NCBI RefSeq assembly: GCF_000702505.1
Contig: NZ_JNIM01000001.1
Coordinates: 4,874,327 to 4,938,326, forward strand
Reading direction: 5' to 3'
DNA length: 64,000 nucleotides
From: Thermogemmatispora carboxidivorans
GTDB taxonomy: Bacteria; Chloroflexota; Ktedonobacteria; Ktedonobacterales; Ktedonobacteraceae
Shown here: piece by piece, positions 9,108 to 18,026 of the stretch
Numbering within the stretch: position 1 is the stretch's first letter
Layout of the letters: each line of letters starts with the position of its first letter
Notes under the pieces: generated by a model
Database searches by the model: none
The model's input: the letters and a program-made list of their open reading frames with translations, nothing else
What the model was told of the DNA's origin: nothing
Made by a program: the position numbers and the translations under genes

Positions 9108-9731
9108 CGGCCCCAGTGGCTCTGTTAGGCTGGCTATAAAGCAGACGCTTGCTCATCCTCCTGTTATTGTTTTCCGCTGTACTGCTCACGACCACTCGCT
9201 CCTCAGTTGAGGCCGTCCTGTCCCCGCTTCCATGCCTCTGGCAACGGTGCATTAAAAATCTGTTAAAATTGATCGCATCCCTCATTTTCATTATATTCAA
9301 ATTGACAGATGACGTTCATCTTTTCTAAACTCTAAGCGAAGGAGACGCACCGGTCAAGGCCGTCCGTTTTCGGCAAGAGCAAGCGATGTTTATGGCCACA
9401 CCGGCTTTATTGGAAGCGTGGGCGTTTCTGTGGAGAGGCAACTCTCTCTAGTGCCAGACTGTCGAATTCTCAGATATGACTCAGGCCAGGCAGCAAGCTA
9501 TAGGCGGGACCAGGCGAATCACCCATGATTCTCCCCCGAGCAGCAGAGCCTGGCTTCTCTTTTTTCAGCCGTGGTACACGAGCTGTGATTGATCGAATAT
9601 AAAGCAGATATTTAGAGGCATCTTCTCATCAATTGCCCGTTCTATGCCATAGGAAGCTATCACTGTTACTCTCACGCCAGCGATTAAGGGCAGATCCAGA
9701 AGTGATTTGAAGAAGAAAGGAGATCTCGCCT
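9108..9731. other. Leader region of the methyltransferase array
   Basis: 624 bases without a supported gene. It contains a promoter at 9269-9297 and a second perfect TTGACA at 9302-9307 with only a weak -10. If the first promoter is used, the array would have a leader of about 430 bases. A 21-codon ORF begins at 9387 without a ribosome site and is not called. Confidence 0.5.
9269..9297 (+). promoter_or_regulatory. Probable promoter of the methyltransferase array
   Basis: -35 TTGATC (9269-9274), 17-base spacer, -10 TATATT (9292-9297), in an AT-rich island. It is the best sigma-70-like match upstream of the array. It lies far (about 430 bases) from the first ATG, so either a long leader exists or a nearer promoter was missed. 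Confidence 0.45.
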
Positions 9732-10679
9732 ATGCCCTGGTGGTTCTTCCGCCGCCGCTCTGACAACAGCTCTGGTGCTGCTGCCTCCCAGGCCGCTCCG
9801 GCTACCGCTTCTGACTGGCTGCCCGGCGAGGTCGCTCTCCCTCGCCTGCACGGCTCCCGCCGCTATCTGCAGGAACAGCCCTACCTGCTCCCCAAGGACC
9901 TGGGCGAGGCCAACCGCCTCGACTTCCAACATTATGTCTTGCGCGCCGCCCTGCGCGGCAACTATTTGGCCCCCATCGAGCAGCCGCGCCGCATCCTCGA
10001 CGTCGGCTGCGGTACCGGCCAGTGGGCTTTCGAACTCGCTCAGCAGTTCCCCCAGGCCCAGGTCATCGGCTTCGACCTCGAACAGGTCAAAGCCGCTACT
10101 TCTCCACCTCCCAACTACCGTTTCGTCCAGGGGGATACGCTCAAGGGCCTCCCCTTTGATAACGACTCCTTCGACTTCGTCCATCAGCGCTTACTGGTAG
10201 GGGCTATTCCTCAACCTGCTTGGCCGGGCGCCGTCCAGGAACTCGCCCGCGTCACCGCCCCCGGCGGCTGGGTCGAACTCGTCGAGGTTGGTAGCGCCCT
10301 AGAGGATTACTCACCTTCTGGACCGGCTACTCAAGCATTCTACAGTCTCTTTGCTCAGCTTGCCGCTCTGCGCGGCCTCGATACCGAGGGTACTGTTATG
10401 CGTTCCTTAGCCCGCTACCTGGAGGAAGCTGGCCTTGTCAACATTTGCTATCAGTCCTTCATCTTCCCTTTGGGCGACTGGGGTGGACGCATCGGCTCTC
10501 TGCTAGCTTTGGACCTACGTGAACTCTGGAAAGGAGTCAGCGCTCCCATTGCCGCCCGTTTCGGTAAGTCCGAGCAGGAGGTCCTTGCCCTCATCGAGCA
10601 AGCCAGCCGCGAATGGAACGAGTTCCAGACCTCCTGCCACTTCGCTGTCGCCTACGGTCAGAAGCCCTTGCCTCGCTGA
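9732..10679 (+). CDS. LaeA/TAM-like SAM-dependent methyltransferase, copy 1
   Basis: 315 residues, class I Rossmann methyltransferase. Motif I DVGCGTG lies at 90-96. The acidic residue that binds the ribose of S-adenosylmethionine is D115 in VIGFDLE. The adenine-contact motif is QGDTLKG near 133, followed by DSFDFVHQRLL and the ELARVTAPGGWVELVE strand. The 'FDFVHQRLL...W......L.PGGW.E..E' pattern is like that of fungal LaeA/TAM methyltransferases, so the acceptor may be a small molecule or protein; it is unknown. The front begins MPWWFFRRRS, a basic-aromatic segment that might touch membrane or a partner. The start is set by AAAGGAG 9 bases upstream. The unusual VGAIPQ after the HQRLL motif and the GDWGGRIG segment set this copy apart. 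It is first in the array. Confidence 0.9.
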   Translation: MPWWFFRRRSDNSSGAAASQAAPATASDWLPGEVALPRLHGSRRYLQEQPYLLPKDLGEANRLDFQHYVLRAALRGNYLAPIEQPRRILDVGCGTGQWAFELAQQFPQAQVIGFDLEQVKAATSPPPNYRFVQGDTLKGLPFDNDSFDFVHQRLLVGAIPQPAWPGAVQELARVTAPGGWVELVEVGSALEDYSPSGPATQAFYSLFAQLAALRGLDTEGTVMRSLARYLEEAGLVNICYQSFIFPLGDWGGRIGSLLALDLRELWKGVSAPIAARFGKSEQEVLALIEQASREWNEFQTSCHFAVAYGQKPLPR

Positions 10680-10747
10680 GGCTGCTTGATCCCAGCACTC
10701 AGCCGACCGGCAGCACCCTACTGATGATGACAAAGGAGGTCTTGTCT

Positions 10748-11677
10748 ATGCCCTGGTGGCTCTTCCGTCGACGCTCTCGCAGCACCTCTGGCGCTCCGGC
10801 TCCCGCCCAGCCCTCTTCTGGCTGGCAGCTCGGTGAGGTCGCTCTCCCTCTCCTGCACGGCTCCCGCCGCTATCTGCAGGAACAGCCCTATCTGCTCCCC
10901 AAGGACCTGGGCGAGGTCAACCGCCTCGACTTCCAACACTATATCTTGCGTGCCGTGCTGCGCGGCAATTATTTAGCTCCCATCCAGCAGCCGCGCCGTA
11001 TCCTCGACGTCGGCTGCGGTACCGGCCAGTGGGCTTTCGAACTCGCTCAGCAGTTCCCCCAGGCCCAGGTCATCGGCCTCGACCTCGAACAGGTCAAAGC
11101 CGCTACTTCTCCACCTCCCAACTACCGCTTCGTCCAGGGGGACATTCTGCAGGGCCTCCCCTTCGACAATGACTCCTTCGACTTCGTTCATCAGCGCCTC
11201 CTTGTTCTGGCCATTCCTCAAGCGGCCTGGCCGGACGCCGTCCAGGAACTGGTCAGGGTCACCGCCCCCGGCGGCTGGGTCGAACTCGTCGAAGCTGGCA
11301 CCGCCCTGCAGGACTATCTGCCCTCTGGCCCCGCTACCCAAGAATTCTATCAGCTCGGGTCCCAGCTCGCCGCCTTGCGGAGCCTTGATGGTGAAGGCCT
11401 CGTGATGCGCTCGTTAACCCGCTACCTGGAGGAGGCCGGCCTGGTCAACATCCACTACCAGGTTCTCGACGTCCCCCTGGGCGAATGGGGTGGACGCATC
11501 GGCTCCCTCACTGCCCTGAATGTACGCGAGGGCTGGAAGGCCATCAGTGCCCCTATCGCTGCTCGTTTCGGGCGCTCGGAGCAAGATCTATTGCAGCTGA
11601 TCGAACGGGCCAGCCAGGAGTGGAATGAGTTTCGCACATCTTCCCGCATGGCCGTCGCCTATGGTCAGAAGCCTTGA
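10748..11677 (+). CDS. LaeA/TAM-like methyltransferase, copy 2
   Basis: 309 residues. The real start is the ATG at 10748, after AAAGGAGG; an open frame back to 10613 overlaps copy 1 and is not used. It shares the array layout: MPWW head, DVGCGTG, GLDLEQVK, QGDILQGLPF, FDFVHQRLL. Its N-terminal tail is WLFRRRSRSTSGAPAPAQPS, different from most other copies (WLF instead of WFF). The rear half reads EAGTALQDYLPSGPATQEF and ends in YGQKP without the usual LTH/LPR tail. Its last 30 codons (GRSEQDLLQLIERASQEWNE) match copy 3 almost exactly, while its middle resembles copies 4 and 7 (AIPQAAWPDAVQELVRV), so it looks mosaic. Confidence 0.9.
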   Translation: MPWWLFRRRSRSTSGAPAPAQPSSGWQLGEVALPLLHGSRRYLQEQPYLLPKDLGEVNRLDFQHYILRAVLRGNYLAPIQQPRRILDVGCGTGQWAFELAQQFPQAQVIGLDLEQVKAATSPPPNYRFVQGDILQGLPFDNDSFDFVHQRLLVLAIPQAAWPDAVQELVRVTAPGGWVELVEAGTALQDYLPSGPATQEFYQLGSQLAALRSLDGEGLVMRSLTRYLEEAGLVNIHYQVLDVPLGEWGGRIGSLTALNVREGWKAISAPIAARFGRSEQDLLQLIERASQEWNEFRTSSRMAVAYGQKP

Positions 11678-11754
11678 GCCGCTGACGCTGTCTACCCGCA
11701 GTGCTCAGCTCCTCGGCTACCCCTCATCGATAACAGAGAAAGGAGATCTCGCTT

Positions 11755-12687
11755 ATGCCCTGGTGGTTCTTCCGCCGCCACTCTCACAACAGCTCTCACG
11801 CTGCCGATCCCGCCCAGCCCTCTTCTGGCAGGCAGCTCGGTGAGGTCGCTCTCCCTCGCCTGCACGGCTCCCGTCGCTATCTGCAGGAGCAGCCCTATCT
11901 GCTCCCCAAGGACCTGGGCGAGGTTAACCGTCTGGACTTCCAGCACTACGCCCTCCGCGCTGCTCTGCGCGGCAACTACCTGGCCCCCATCGAGCAGCCG
12001 CGCCGTATCCTCGATGTCGGCTGCGGCACTGGCCAATGGGCCTTCGAACTCGCTCAGCAGTTCCCCCAGGCCCAGGTCGTCGGCCTCGACCTCGAACAGG
12101 TCAAGGCTACCACACCTCCTCCCAACTACCGTTTCGTCCAGGGGGATACGCTCAAGGGCCTCCCCTTCGAGAACAACTCTTTCGACTTCGTCCATCAGCG
12201 GCTGCTGTTCCTGGCCATTCCTCTGAACGCCTGGCCGGGCGTCGTTCAGGAGCTCGCCCGCGTCACCGCCCCCGGCGGCTGGGTCGAACTCGTCGAGACT
12301 GGCACTGCTCTACAGGACTGGCTCCCCTGTGGCCCAGCCACTCAAGAATTCTGGCGACTTGCGGCCCAACTCGCTGCTTTACGAGGAATAGATACCGACG
12401 CTGTCCCGCGCTCCCTAGGGCGCTACCTGGAAGAGGCCGGCCTTGTCAATATTCACTATCAGCCTTTCAATATTCCCCTGGGCGAATGGGGAGGGCGTAT
12501 CGGCTCCCTGATGGCTCTGGACCTGCGCGAAGCCTGCAAGGCCATAGGTGCCCCTATCGCGGCCCACTTCGGGCGCTCTGAGCAAGATCTATTGCAGCTG
12601 ATCGAACGGGCCAGCCAGGAGTGGAATGAGTTTCGAACAAAATGGCCCTTTGTCGTCGCCTATGGCCAGAAGCCCTTGACACACTAA
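11755..12687 (+). CDS. LaeA/TAM-like methyltransferase, copy 3
   Basis: 310 residues; ATG after AAAGGAGATCTCGCTT. The linker after the ribose-binding motif is one codon shorter (KATTPPPNYRF rather than KAATSPPPNYRF), and the following stretch GLPFENNSFDFVHQRLLF plus AIPLNAWPG is shared only with copy 10, including at the DNA level. The rear half (ETGTALQDWLPCGPATQEF, GIDTDAVPRSL) is shared only with copy 6. The spacers on both sides of copies 3 and 6 also match each other, so 3 and 6 are a duplicated pair with an exchanged middle. SAM motifs are complete, so an active enzyme is expected. Confidence 0.9.
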   Translation: MPWWFFRRHSHNSSHAADPAQPSSGRQLGEVALPRLHGSRRYLQEQPYLLPKDLGEVNRLDFQHYALRAALRGNYLAPIEQPRRILDVGCGTGQWAFELAQQFPQAQVVGLDLEQVKATTPPPNYRFVQGDTLKGLPFENNSFDFVHQRLLFLAIPLNAWPGVVQELARVTAPGGWVELVETGTALQDWLPCGPATQEFWRLAAQLAALRGIDTDAVPRSLGRYLEEAGLVNIHYQPFNIPLGEWGGRIGSLMALDLREACKAIGAPIAAHFGRSEQDLLQLIERASQEWNEFRTKWPFVVAYGQKPLTH

Positions 12688-12750
12688 GGCCACCTGCGCT
12701 CAGGCTCCCTGCCTCTCGACTGCTCATCGACTAGCAAGGAGGATCATGTC

Positions 12751-13680
12751 ATGCCCTGGTGGTTCTTCCGCCGCCGCTCTCGTCCTGCTGCCTCCCAGAC
12801 CGCCCCGGCTGCCGCTTCTGGCTGGCAGCTCGGCGAGGTCGCTCTCCCTCGCCTGCACGGCTCTCGCCGCTATCTGCAGGAGCAGCCCTATCTGCTCCCC
12901 AAGGACCTGGGCGAGGTCAACCGCCTCGACTTCCAACACTATATCTTGCGTGCCGTGCTGCGCGGCAACTACCTGGCTCCCATCCAGCAGCCGCGCCGCA
13001 TCCTCGACGTCGGCTGCGGTACCGGCCAGTGGGCCTTCGAACTCGCCCACCAGTTCCCCCAGGCCCAGGTCGTCGGCCTCGACCTCGAACAGGTCAAAGC
13101 CGCTACTTCTCCACCTCCCAACTACCGCTTCGTCCAGGGGGACATTCTGCAAGGTCTCCCCTTCGACGACAACTCCTTCGACTTCGTCCATCAACGCCTC
13201 CTTGTTCTGGCCATTCCTCAAGCAGCCTGGCCGGACGCCGTCCAGGAACTGGTCAGGGTCACCTCCCCCGGCGGCTGGGTCGAACTCGTCGAAGCCAGTA
13301 TTGCGCCAAAAGATCTCACTCCCTCGGGTCCTGTTACTCAGCGACTCTTTGGGTTGGGGGGGGAATTAGCCGCGCTGCGAGGCATCGATAGCGAAGGAGT
13401 AGTAGCCCGTTCCCTGGACTACTATCTCTCAGAAACTGGTCTCGTCAACATCGAGCGCTGTCAGATCGAAGTTCCAGTTGGTGAATGGGGTGGACGCCTT
13501 GGCTCTTTAATGGCACTGAACTTCCGAGAAGGGGCGAAAGCACTCAGCGCTCCAATAGCTCATCGATTCGCTATAACGGAGCAGGAGGTTGCCACAGCCA
13601 TTGAAGAAATGCTGCAGGAATTTAACAGGTATCATACGCAATACAGCTACATCGTTGCTTATGGTCAGAAGGCGTGCTAA
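12751..13680 (+). CDS. LaeA/TAM-like methyltransferase, copy 4
   Basis: 309 residues; ATG at 12751 after AAGGAGGATC. The N-terminal tail RRRSRPAASQTAPAAASGWQ is the variant shared with copies 5 and 8. SAM motifs are intact. The rear third is one of the most divergent of the array: EASIAPKDLTPSGPVTQRLF, then ALSAPIAHRFAITEQEVATA and an ending in YGQKAC. Base use shifts there too, with the 3' third less GC-rich than the conserved front. This suggests that a conserved front has been joined to an older, divergent substrate-binding rear. Confidence 0.9.
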   Translation: MPWWFFRRRSRPAASQTAPAAASGWQLGEVALPRLHGSRRYLQEQPYLLPKDLGEVNRLDFQHYILRAVLRGNYLAPIQQPRRILDVGCGTGQWAFELAHQFPQAQVVGLDLEQVKAATSPPPNYRFVQGDILQGLPFDDNSFDFVHQRLLVLAIPQAAWPDAVQELVRVTSPGGWVELVEASIAPKDLTPSGPVTQRLFGLGGELAALRGIDSEGVVARSLDYYLSETGLVNIERCQIEVPVGEWGGRLGSLMALNFREGAKALSAPIAHRFAITEQEVATAIEEMLQEFNRYHTQYSYIVAYGQKAC

Positions 13681-13727
13681 CCAGTCCAACTAGAGTGATT
13701 CGACAAGACTAGAAGGAGCCATGTTCT

Positions 13728-14654
13728 ATGCCCTGGTGGTTCTTCCGCCGCCGCTCTCGTCCTGCTGCCTCCCAGACCGCCCCGGCTGCCGCTTCTGGCT
13801 GGCAGCTCGGCGAGGTCGCTCTCCCTCGCCTGCACGGCTCCCGTCGCTATCTGCAGGAGCAGCCCTATCTGCTCCCCAAGGACCTGGGCGAGGTCAACCG
13901 CCTCGACTTCCAACACTATATCTTGCGTGCCGTGCTGCGCGGCAACTACCTGGCCCCCATCCAGCAGCCGCGCCGCATCCTCGACGTCGGCTGCGGTACC
14001 GGCCAGTGGGCCTTCGAACTCGCTCAGCAGTTCCCCCAGGCCCAGGTCGTCGGCCTCGACCTCGAACAGGTCAAAGCCGCTACTTCTCCACCTCCCAACT
14101 ACCGCTTCGTCCAGGGGGACATCCTGCAGGGCCTTCCTTTCGATGACAACTCCTTCGACTTCGTTCATCAACGCCTGCTCATAGCTGCTATCCCGCAGCC
14201 CGCCTGGCCGGGCGCCGTCCAGGAACTCGCCCGCGTCACCTCCCCCGGTGGCTGGGTCGAACTCGTCGAGCTGAGCACCCATATCAGCAACCTTACTCCC
14301 TCTGGGCCAGCCAATGAGTACCTTGCCTCTCTTACGGGCCAGCTCGCTGCTCTCCGTGGTCTAGACAGCGAAGGCATCGTCACCCGCTCCCTCGATCGCT
14401 ATCTGGAACAGGCCGGCCTGGTTAAGGTCCAACGCCATCCCATTAGAGTTCCCCTGGGTGAATGGGGGGGCCGCATCGGCTCTCTACTCGCTCTGGACTT
14501 CCGCACGATGTGGACAGCAATCAGCACTCCGCTGGCTGCTCGCTTCCAGATCCCTGAGCAGGACGTGCTTCAACTCATAGATCAAGCCTGCCGGGAATGG
14601 GATGAGCTGCATTCCAGCTGCTCTTTCACAGTGGCTTACGGTCAGAAGCCTTGA
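13728..14654 (+). CDS. LaeA/TAM-like methyltransferase, copy 5
   Basis: 308 residues; ATG after AGAAGGAG. Over the first roughly 385 bases I count a single base difference from copy 8; the two then diverge abruptly. After FDFVHQRLL it continues IAAIPQPAWPG (like copy 1), then a unique rear: ELSTHISNLTPSGPANEYL and KVQRHPIRVPLGEWGGRIGS. It ends YGQKP like copy 2. The following spacer matches the one after copy 2. SAM motifs are intact. Confidence 0.9.
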   Translation: MPWWFFRRRSRPAASQTAPAAASGWQLGEVALPRLHGSRRYLQEQPYLLPKDLGEVNRLDFQHYILRAVLRGNYLAPIQQPRRILDVGCGTGQWAFELAQQFPQAQVVGLDLEQVKAATSPPPNYRFVQGDILQGLPFDDNSFDFVHQRLLIAAIPQPAWPGAVQELARVTSPGGWVELVELSTHISNLTPSGPANEYLASLTGQLAALRGLDSEGIVTRSLDRYLEQAGLVKVQRHPIRVPLGEWGGRIGSLLALDFRTMWTAISTPLAARFQIPEQDVLQLIDQACREWDELHSSCSFTVAYGQKP

Positions 14655-14731
14655 CCCGCTGACGCTGCCTACCCACAGTGCTCAGCTCCTCAGCTACCTC
14701 TCATCGATAACAGAGAAAGGAGGTCTGTACT

Positions 14732-15664
14732 ATGCCCTGGTGGTTCTTCCGCCGCCGCTCTCGTCCTGCTGCCTCCCAGACCGCCCCGGCTATCGCTTCT
14801 GGCTGGCTGCCCGGTGAGGTCGCTCTCCCTCGCCTACAGGGTCCGCGTCGCTACTTGCAGGAGCAGCCCTATCTGCTCCCCAAGGACCTGGGCGAGGTCA
14901 ACCGCCTCGACTTCCAGCATTATGCCCTCCGCGCTGCTCTGCGCGGCAACTACCTGGCCCCCATCGTCCAGCCGCATCGCATCCTCGACGTCGGCTGTGG
15001 CACCGGCCAATGGGCCTTCGAACTCGCTCAGCAGTTCCCCCAGGCCCAGGTCGTCGGCCTCGACCTCGAACAGGTCAAAGCCGCTACTTCTCCACCTCCC
15101 AACTACCGCTTCGTCCAGGGGGACATTCTGCAAGGTCTCCCCTTTGATAACGACTCCTTCGACTTCGTCCATCAACGCCTGCTCTTCCTGGCCATTCCCC
15201 TGCCAGCCTGGCCGGGTGTCGTCCAAGACCTCGCTCGCGTCACCGCCCCCGGCGGCTGGGTCGAACTCGCCGAGACTGGCACTGCCCTGGAGGATTGGCA
15301 CCCTTGTGGTCAGGCCACCCAAGAATTCTGCAGGCTTGCAGCTCAACTCGCCTCACTGCGGGGAATAGATACCGACGCTGTCCCGCGCTCCCTAGAGTGC
15401 TACCTGGAAGAGGCCGGCCTTGTCAATATTCACGGCCAGCGCTTCGCTGTCCCCCTGGGTGAATGGGGCGGACGCATCGGCTCTCTGATGGCACTGAACG
15501 TATGTGAAGGTTGGAAGGCTATTAGTGCGCCCCTCGCTGCCCGCTTCGGCAAGCCCGAGCAAGAGGTGCTTGCTCTTATCGAGCAAGCCCATCGTGAATG
15601 GAACGAGTTCCATACTTCCTGCCATTTCGCCGTCGCCTATGGCCAGAAACCCTTGACGCACTGA
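14732..15664 (+). CDS. LaeA/TAM-like methyltransferase, copy 6
   Basis: 310 residues; ATG after AAAGGAGGTC. The N-terminal tail has AIASGWLPGEVALPRLQGPR, where GWLPGE recalls copies 1 and 7 and LQGPR is unique. Motif I is preceded by VQPHRILDVGCGTG. The rear half is closest to copy 3 (ETGTALEDWHPCGQATQEF, GIDTDAVPRSL), but the last 40 codons (GKPEQEVLALIEQAHREW, CHFAVAYGQKPLTH) are closer to copy 1. It is therefore a clear mosaic. All SAM-binding motifs are present. Confidence 0.9.
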   Translation: MPWWFFRRRSRPAASQTAPAIASGWLPGEVALPRLQGPRRYLQEQPYLLPKDLGEVNRLDFQHYALRAALRGNYLAPIVQPHRILDVGCGTGQWAFELAQQFPQAQVVGLDLEQVKAATSPPPNYRFVQGDILQGLPFDNDSFDFVHQRLLFLAIPLPAWPGVVQDLARVTAPGGWVELAETGTALEDWHPCGQATQEFCRLAAQLASLRGIDTDAVPRSLECYLEEAGLVNIHGQRFAVPLGEWGGRIGSLMALNVCEGWKAISAPLAARFGKPEQEVLALIEQAHREWNEFHTSCHFAVAYGQKPLTH

Positions 15665-15728
15665 GACGGCCTGCGCCCAGGCTTTCTGACTCCCGACTGC
15701 TCATCGACTAACAAGGAGGATCGTGCTT

Positions 15729-16664
15729 ATGCCCTGGTGGTTCTTCCGCCGCCGCTCTCGTCCTGCTGCCTCCCAGACCGCCCCGGCTATCGCTTCTGGC
15801 TGGCTGCCCGGTGAGGTCGCTCTCCCTCTCCTGCACGGCTCCCGTCGCTATCTGCAGGAGCAGCCCTATCTGCTCCCCAAGGACCTGGGCGAGGTCAACC
15901 GCCTCGACTTCCAACACTATATCTTGCGTGCCGTGCTGCGCGGCAATTATCTGGCCCCCATCCAGCAGCCGCGCCGCATCCTCGACGTCGGCTGCGGCAC
16001 TGGCCAATGGGCCTTCGAACTCGCTCAGCAGTTCCCCCAGGCCCAGGTCGTCGGCCTCGACCTCGAACAGGTCAAAGCCGCTACTTCTCCACCTCCCAAC
16101 TACCACTTCGTCCAGGGGGACATTCTGCAAGGTCTCCCCTTCGACGACAACTCCTTCGACTTTGTTCATCAGCGCTTGCTCTTTCTAGCCATTCCTCAAG
16201 CGGCCTGGCCGGACGCCGTCCAGGAACTCGCCCGCGTCACTGCCCCCGGCGGCTGGGTCGAACTGGTTGAATCGAGCCCGGCACCGCAGGACCTCACGCC
16301 TTCTGGCCCCGCTACACAGGAATTTTGCAGGCTTGGAGGAGCACTGGCAGCTCTGCGCGGGTTAGATACGGAGGGTACAGTACTACGCTCCCTGGCTCAC
16401 TACCTGGAAAAGGCCGGCCTCGCTAACGTCCACTACCATCCGTTCGACGTTCCTCTCGGCAAGTGGGGCGGACGTCTCGGCTCCTTGATGGCCATGAACC
16501 TACATGAAGCATGGAAGGCAATTAGTGCTCCCACTGCTGCTCGTTTCAGCAGATCCGAGCAGGAGATCCTGCAGCTGATCGAGCAAGCCAGCCAGGAATG
16601 GAACAAGTACCGAACACAGCTACACTTTGCGGTAGCCTACGGCCAGCAGCCTTTTACTCGATGA
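15729..16664 (+). CDS. LaeA/TAM-like methyltransferase, copy 7
   Basis: 311 residues. The start is the ATG at 15729, like every other copy; an in-frame GTG two codons upstream is an artefact of the spacer. AAGGAGGATCGTGCTT precedes it. SAM motifs are intact, with one change (NYHFVQGD for NYRFVQGD). The rear is distinctive: ESSPAPQDLTPSGPATQEF, GKWGGRLGSLMAMNLHEA and an ending in YGQQPFTR, the only copy with QQP instead of QKP among the closely related ones. Confidence 0.9.
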   Translation: MPWWFFRRRSRPAASQTAPAIASGWLPGEVALPLLHGSRRYLQEQPYLLPKDLGEVNRLDFQHYILRAVLRGNYLAPIQQPRRILDVGCGTGQWAFELAQQFPQAQVVGLDLEQVKAATSPPPNYHFVQGDILQGLPFDDNSFDFVHQRLLFLAIPQAAWPDAVQELARVTAPGGWVELVESSPAPQDLTPSGPATQEFCRLGGALAALRGLDTEGTVLRSLAHYLEKAGLANVHYHPFDVPLGKWGGRLGSLMAMNLHEAWKAISAPTAARFSRSEQEILQLIEQASQEWNKYRTQLHFAVAYGQQPFTR

Positions 16665-16737
16665 CCAGATCCAACCAAGCGTCTCGCCTTATCGTTGGCC
16701 CATCTAAGGCCCACTGACAGCAAGGAGGATCGTGCTT

Positions 16738-17676
16738 ATGCCCTGGTGGTTCTTCCGCCGCCGCTCTCGTCCTGCTGCCTCCCAGACCGCCCCGGCTGCC
16801 GCTTCTGGCTGGCAGCTCGGCGAGGTCGCTCTCCCTCGCCTGCACGGCTCCCGTCGCTATCTGCAGGAGCAGCCCTATCTGCTCCCCAAGGACCTGGGCG
16901 AGGTCAACCGCCTCGACTTCCAACACTATATCTTGCGTGCCGTGCTGCGCGGCAACTACCTGGCTCCCATCCAGCAGCCGCGCCGCATCCTCGACGTCGG
17001 CTGCGGTACCGGCCAGTGGGCCTTCGAACTCGCTCAGCAGTTCCCCCAGGCCCAGGTCGTCGGCCTCGACCTCGAACAGGTCAAAGCCGCTACTTCTCCA
17101 CCTCCCAACTACCGCTTTGTTCAAGGCGATGTGCTCAAGGGTCTCCCCTTCGATAGCGACCATTTCGACTTCGTTCATCAGCGCTTGCTCTGGCTGGCCA
17201 TTCCATTGCAGGCTTGGCCGGACCTCGTCCGGGAGCTAGCCCGCGTTACCGCTCCCAGCGGTTGGGTTGAACTTGTCGAGTTCGGCACAGGAACAACTGA
17301 CTTCGCCCCGACTGGCCCCGCCACAGAGCGCTATCTGCATCTGGCCGGGCAACTGGCAGCCCTGCGCGGCCTCGACACCGAAGGAGTAATCATGCGTTCT
17401 CTCGACCGCTATCTGCGCGATGCCGGACTGACCAGGGTAGAATACCAATTCTTCGAGGTGCCTCTGGGCCAGTGGGGTGGGCGCCTCGGCTCCTTACTAG
17501 CACTCGACTTTCGCGAGAGTTCAAAGGGCCTCAGCGGCGCCATAGCTGCCCATCTCCAGATCCCAGAACAGGAAGTTCTTGATTTGATTGAATCAGCAGC
17601 AAGCGAGTTCGATGAATTCCATACGCGCTACCGGCTCGCCGTTGCTTATGGGAGCAAACCACCAACCACCCACTAG
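16738..17676 (+). CDS. LaeA/TAM-like methyltransferase, copy 8
   Basis: 312 residues; ATG at 16738 with the same AAGGAGGATCGTGCTT leader as copy 7. Its first 385 bases are essentially those of copy 5; from about 17115 the DNA suddenly changes in third positions (TTTGTTCAAGGCGATGTG), and the rest is divergent: DSDHFDFVHQRLLWLAIP, EFGTGTTDFAPTGPATERYL, GQWGGRLGSLLALDFRES, ending YGSKPPTTH. The boundary falls right after the SAM-binding motifs. The 350 bases that follow contain the decayed eleventh copy. Confidence 0.9.
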   Translation: MPWWFFRRRSRPAASQTAPAAASGWQLGEVALPRLHGSRRYLQEQPYLLPKDLGEVNRLDFQHYILRAVLRGNYLAPIQQPRRILDVGCGTGQWAFELAQQFPQAQVVGLDLEQVKAATSPPPNYRFVQGDVLKGLPFDSDHFDFVHQRLLWLAIPLQAWPDLVRELARVTAPSGWVELVEFGTGTTDFAPTGPATERYLHLAGQLAALRGLDTEGVIMRSLDRYLRDAGLTRVEYQFFEVPLGQWGGRLGSLLALDFRESSKGLSGAIAAHLQIPEQEVLDLIESAASEFDEFHTRYRLAVAYGSKPPTTH

Positions 17677-17734
17677 ACCCCTATCCGTCAGACGGCAGTG
17701 GAGACTGATCAACTTCTCTGTCCTGATCAGGTCC

Positions 17735-17955
17735 TTGCTCTCTCTTGGAGCGAGTCGGGGATACCTCAGTCCCTTGATGGCTTCCGCCAGGTATCGTGAA
17801 GCCCGAGAGGTCATCAGGACTTCCGTGTGGCTCGTTTCAGCGGGTCTGAGCCGGAAGTGCTAGCCCTCATTGACCATGCCCGTCAGATCTGAAAGCCCTG
17901 CTGGACACCTTGTGATTGCGCTGTGACCTATGGTCCAGAACCACTCACGCGATGA
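17735..17955 (+). pseudogene. Remnant of an eleventh methyltransferase copy (3' third)
   Basis: This segment aligns with the 3' end of the array genes. CTTGGAGCGAGTCGGGG... corresponds to the LGEWGGR..SLMAL region. TATCGTGAAGCCCGAGAGG corresponds to the 'REAWKAI' region. A frame reading RFSGSEPEVLALIDHARQ is followed in another frame by CDCAVTYGPEPLTR and a stop at 17953-17955, matching CHFAVAYGQKPLTR of intact copies. Frame changes and the loss of the SAM-binding front show that it is dead. It proves that the array once held at least one more gene here. Confidence 0.8.
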
Positions 17956-18026
17956 ACAAGTCATTGCTCAATGCTGTACTATTTAGGTCGTATGAGCATT
18001 AACTTGCCCGCAAGGAGGAATCTCTC

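Noticed and set aside
9079-9300. 73-codon minus-strand ORF upstream of the methyltransferase array
   Set aside because: No ribosome site, overlaps a plus-strand promoter, unremarkable composition.
9684-17178. Long open frames on the minus strand across the methyltransferase array (about 120-200 codons, repeated in every copy)
   Set aside because: They are the antisense of the conserved front of the methyltransferases, recur because the gene recurs, and lack ribosome sites; the plus-strand proteins carry all recognisable motifs.
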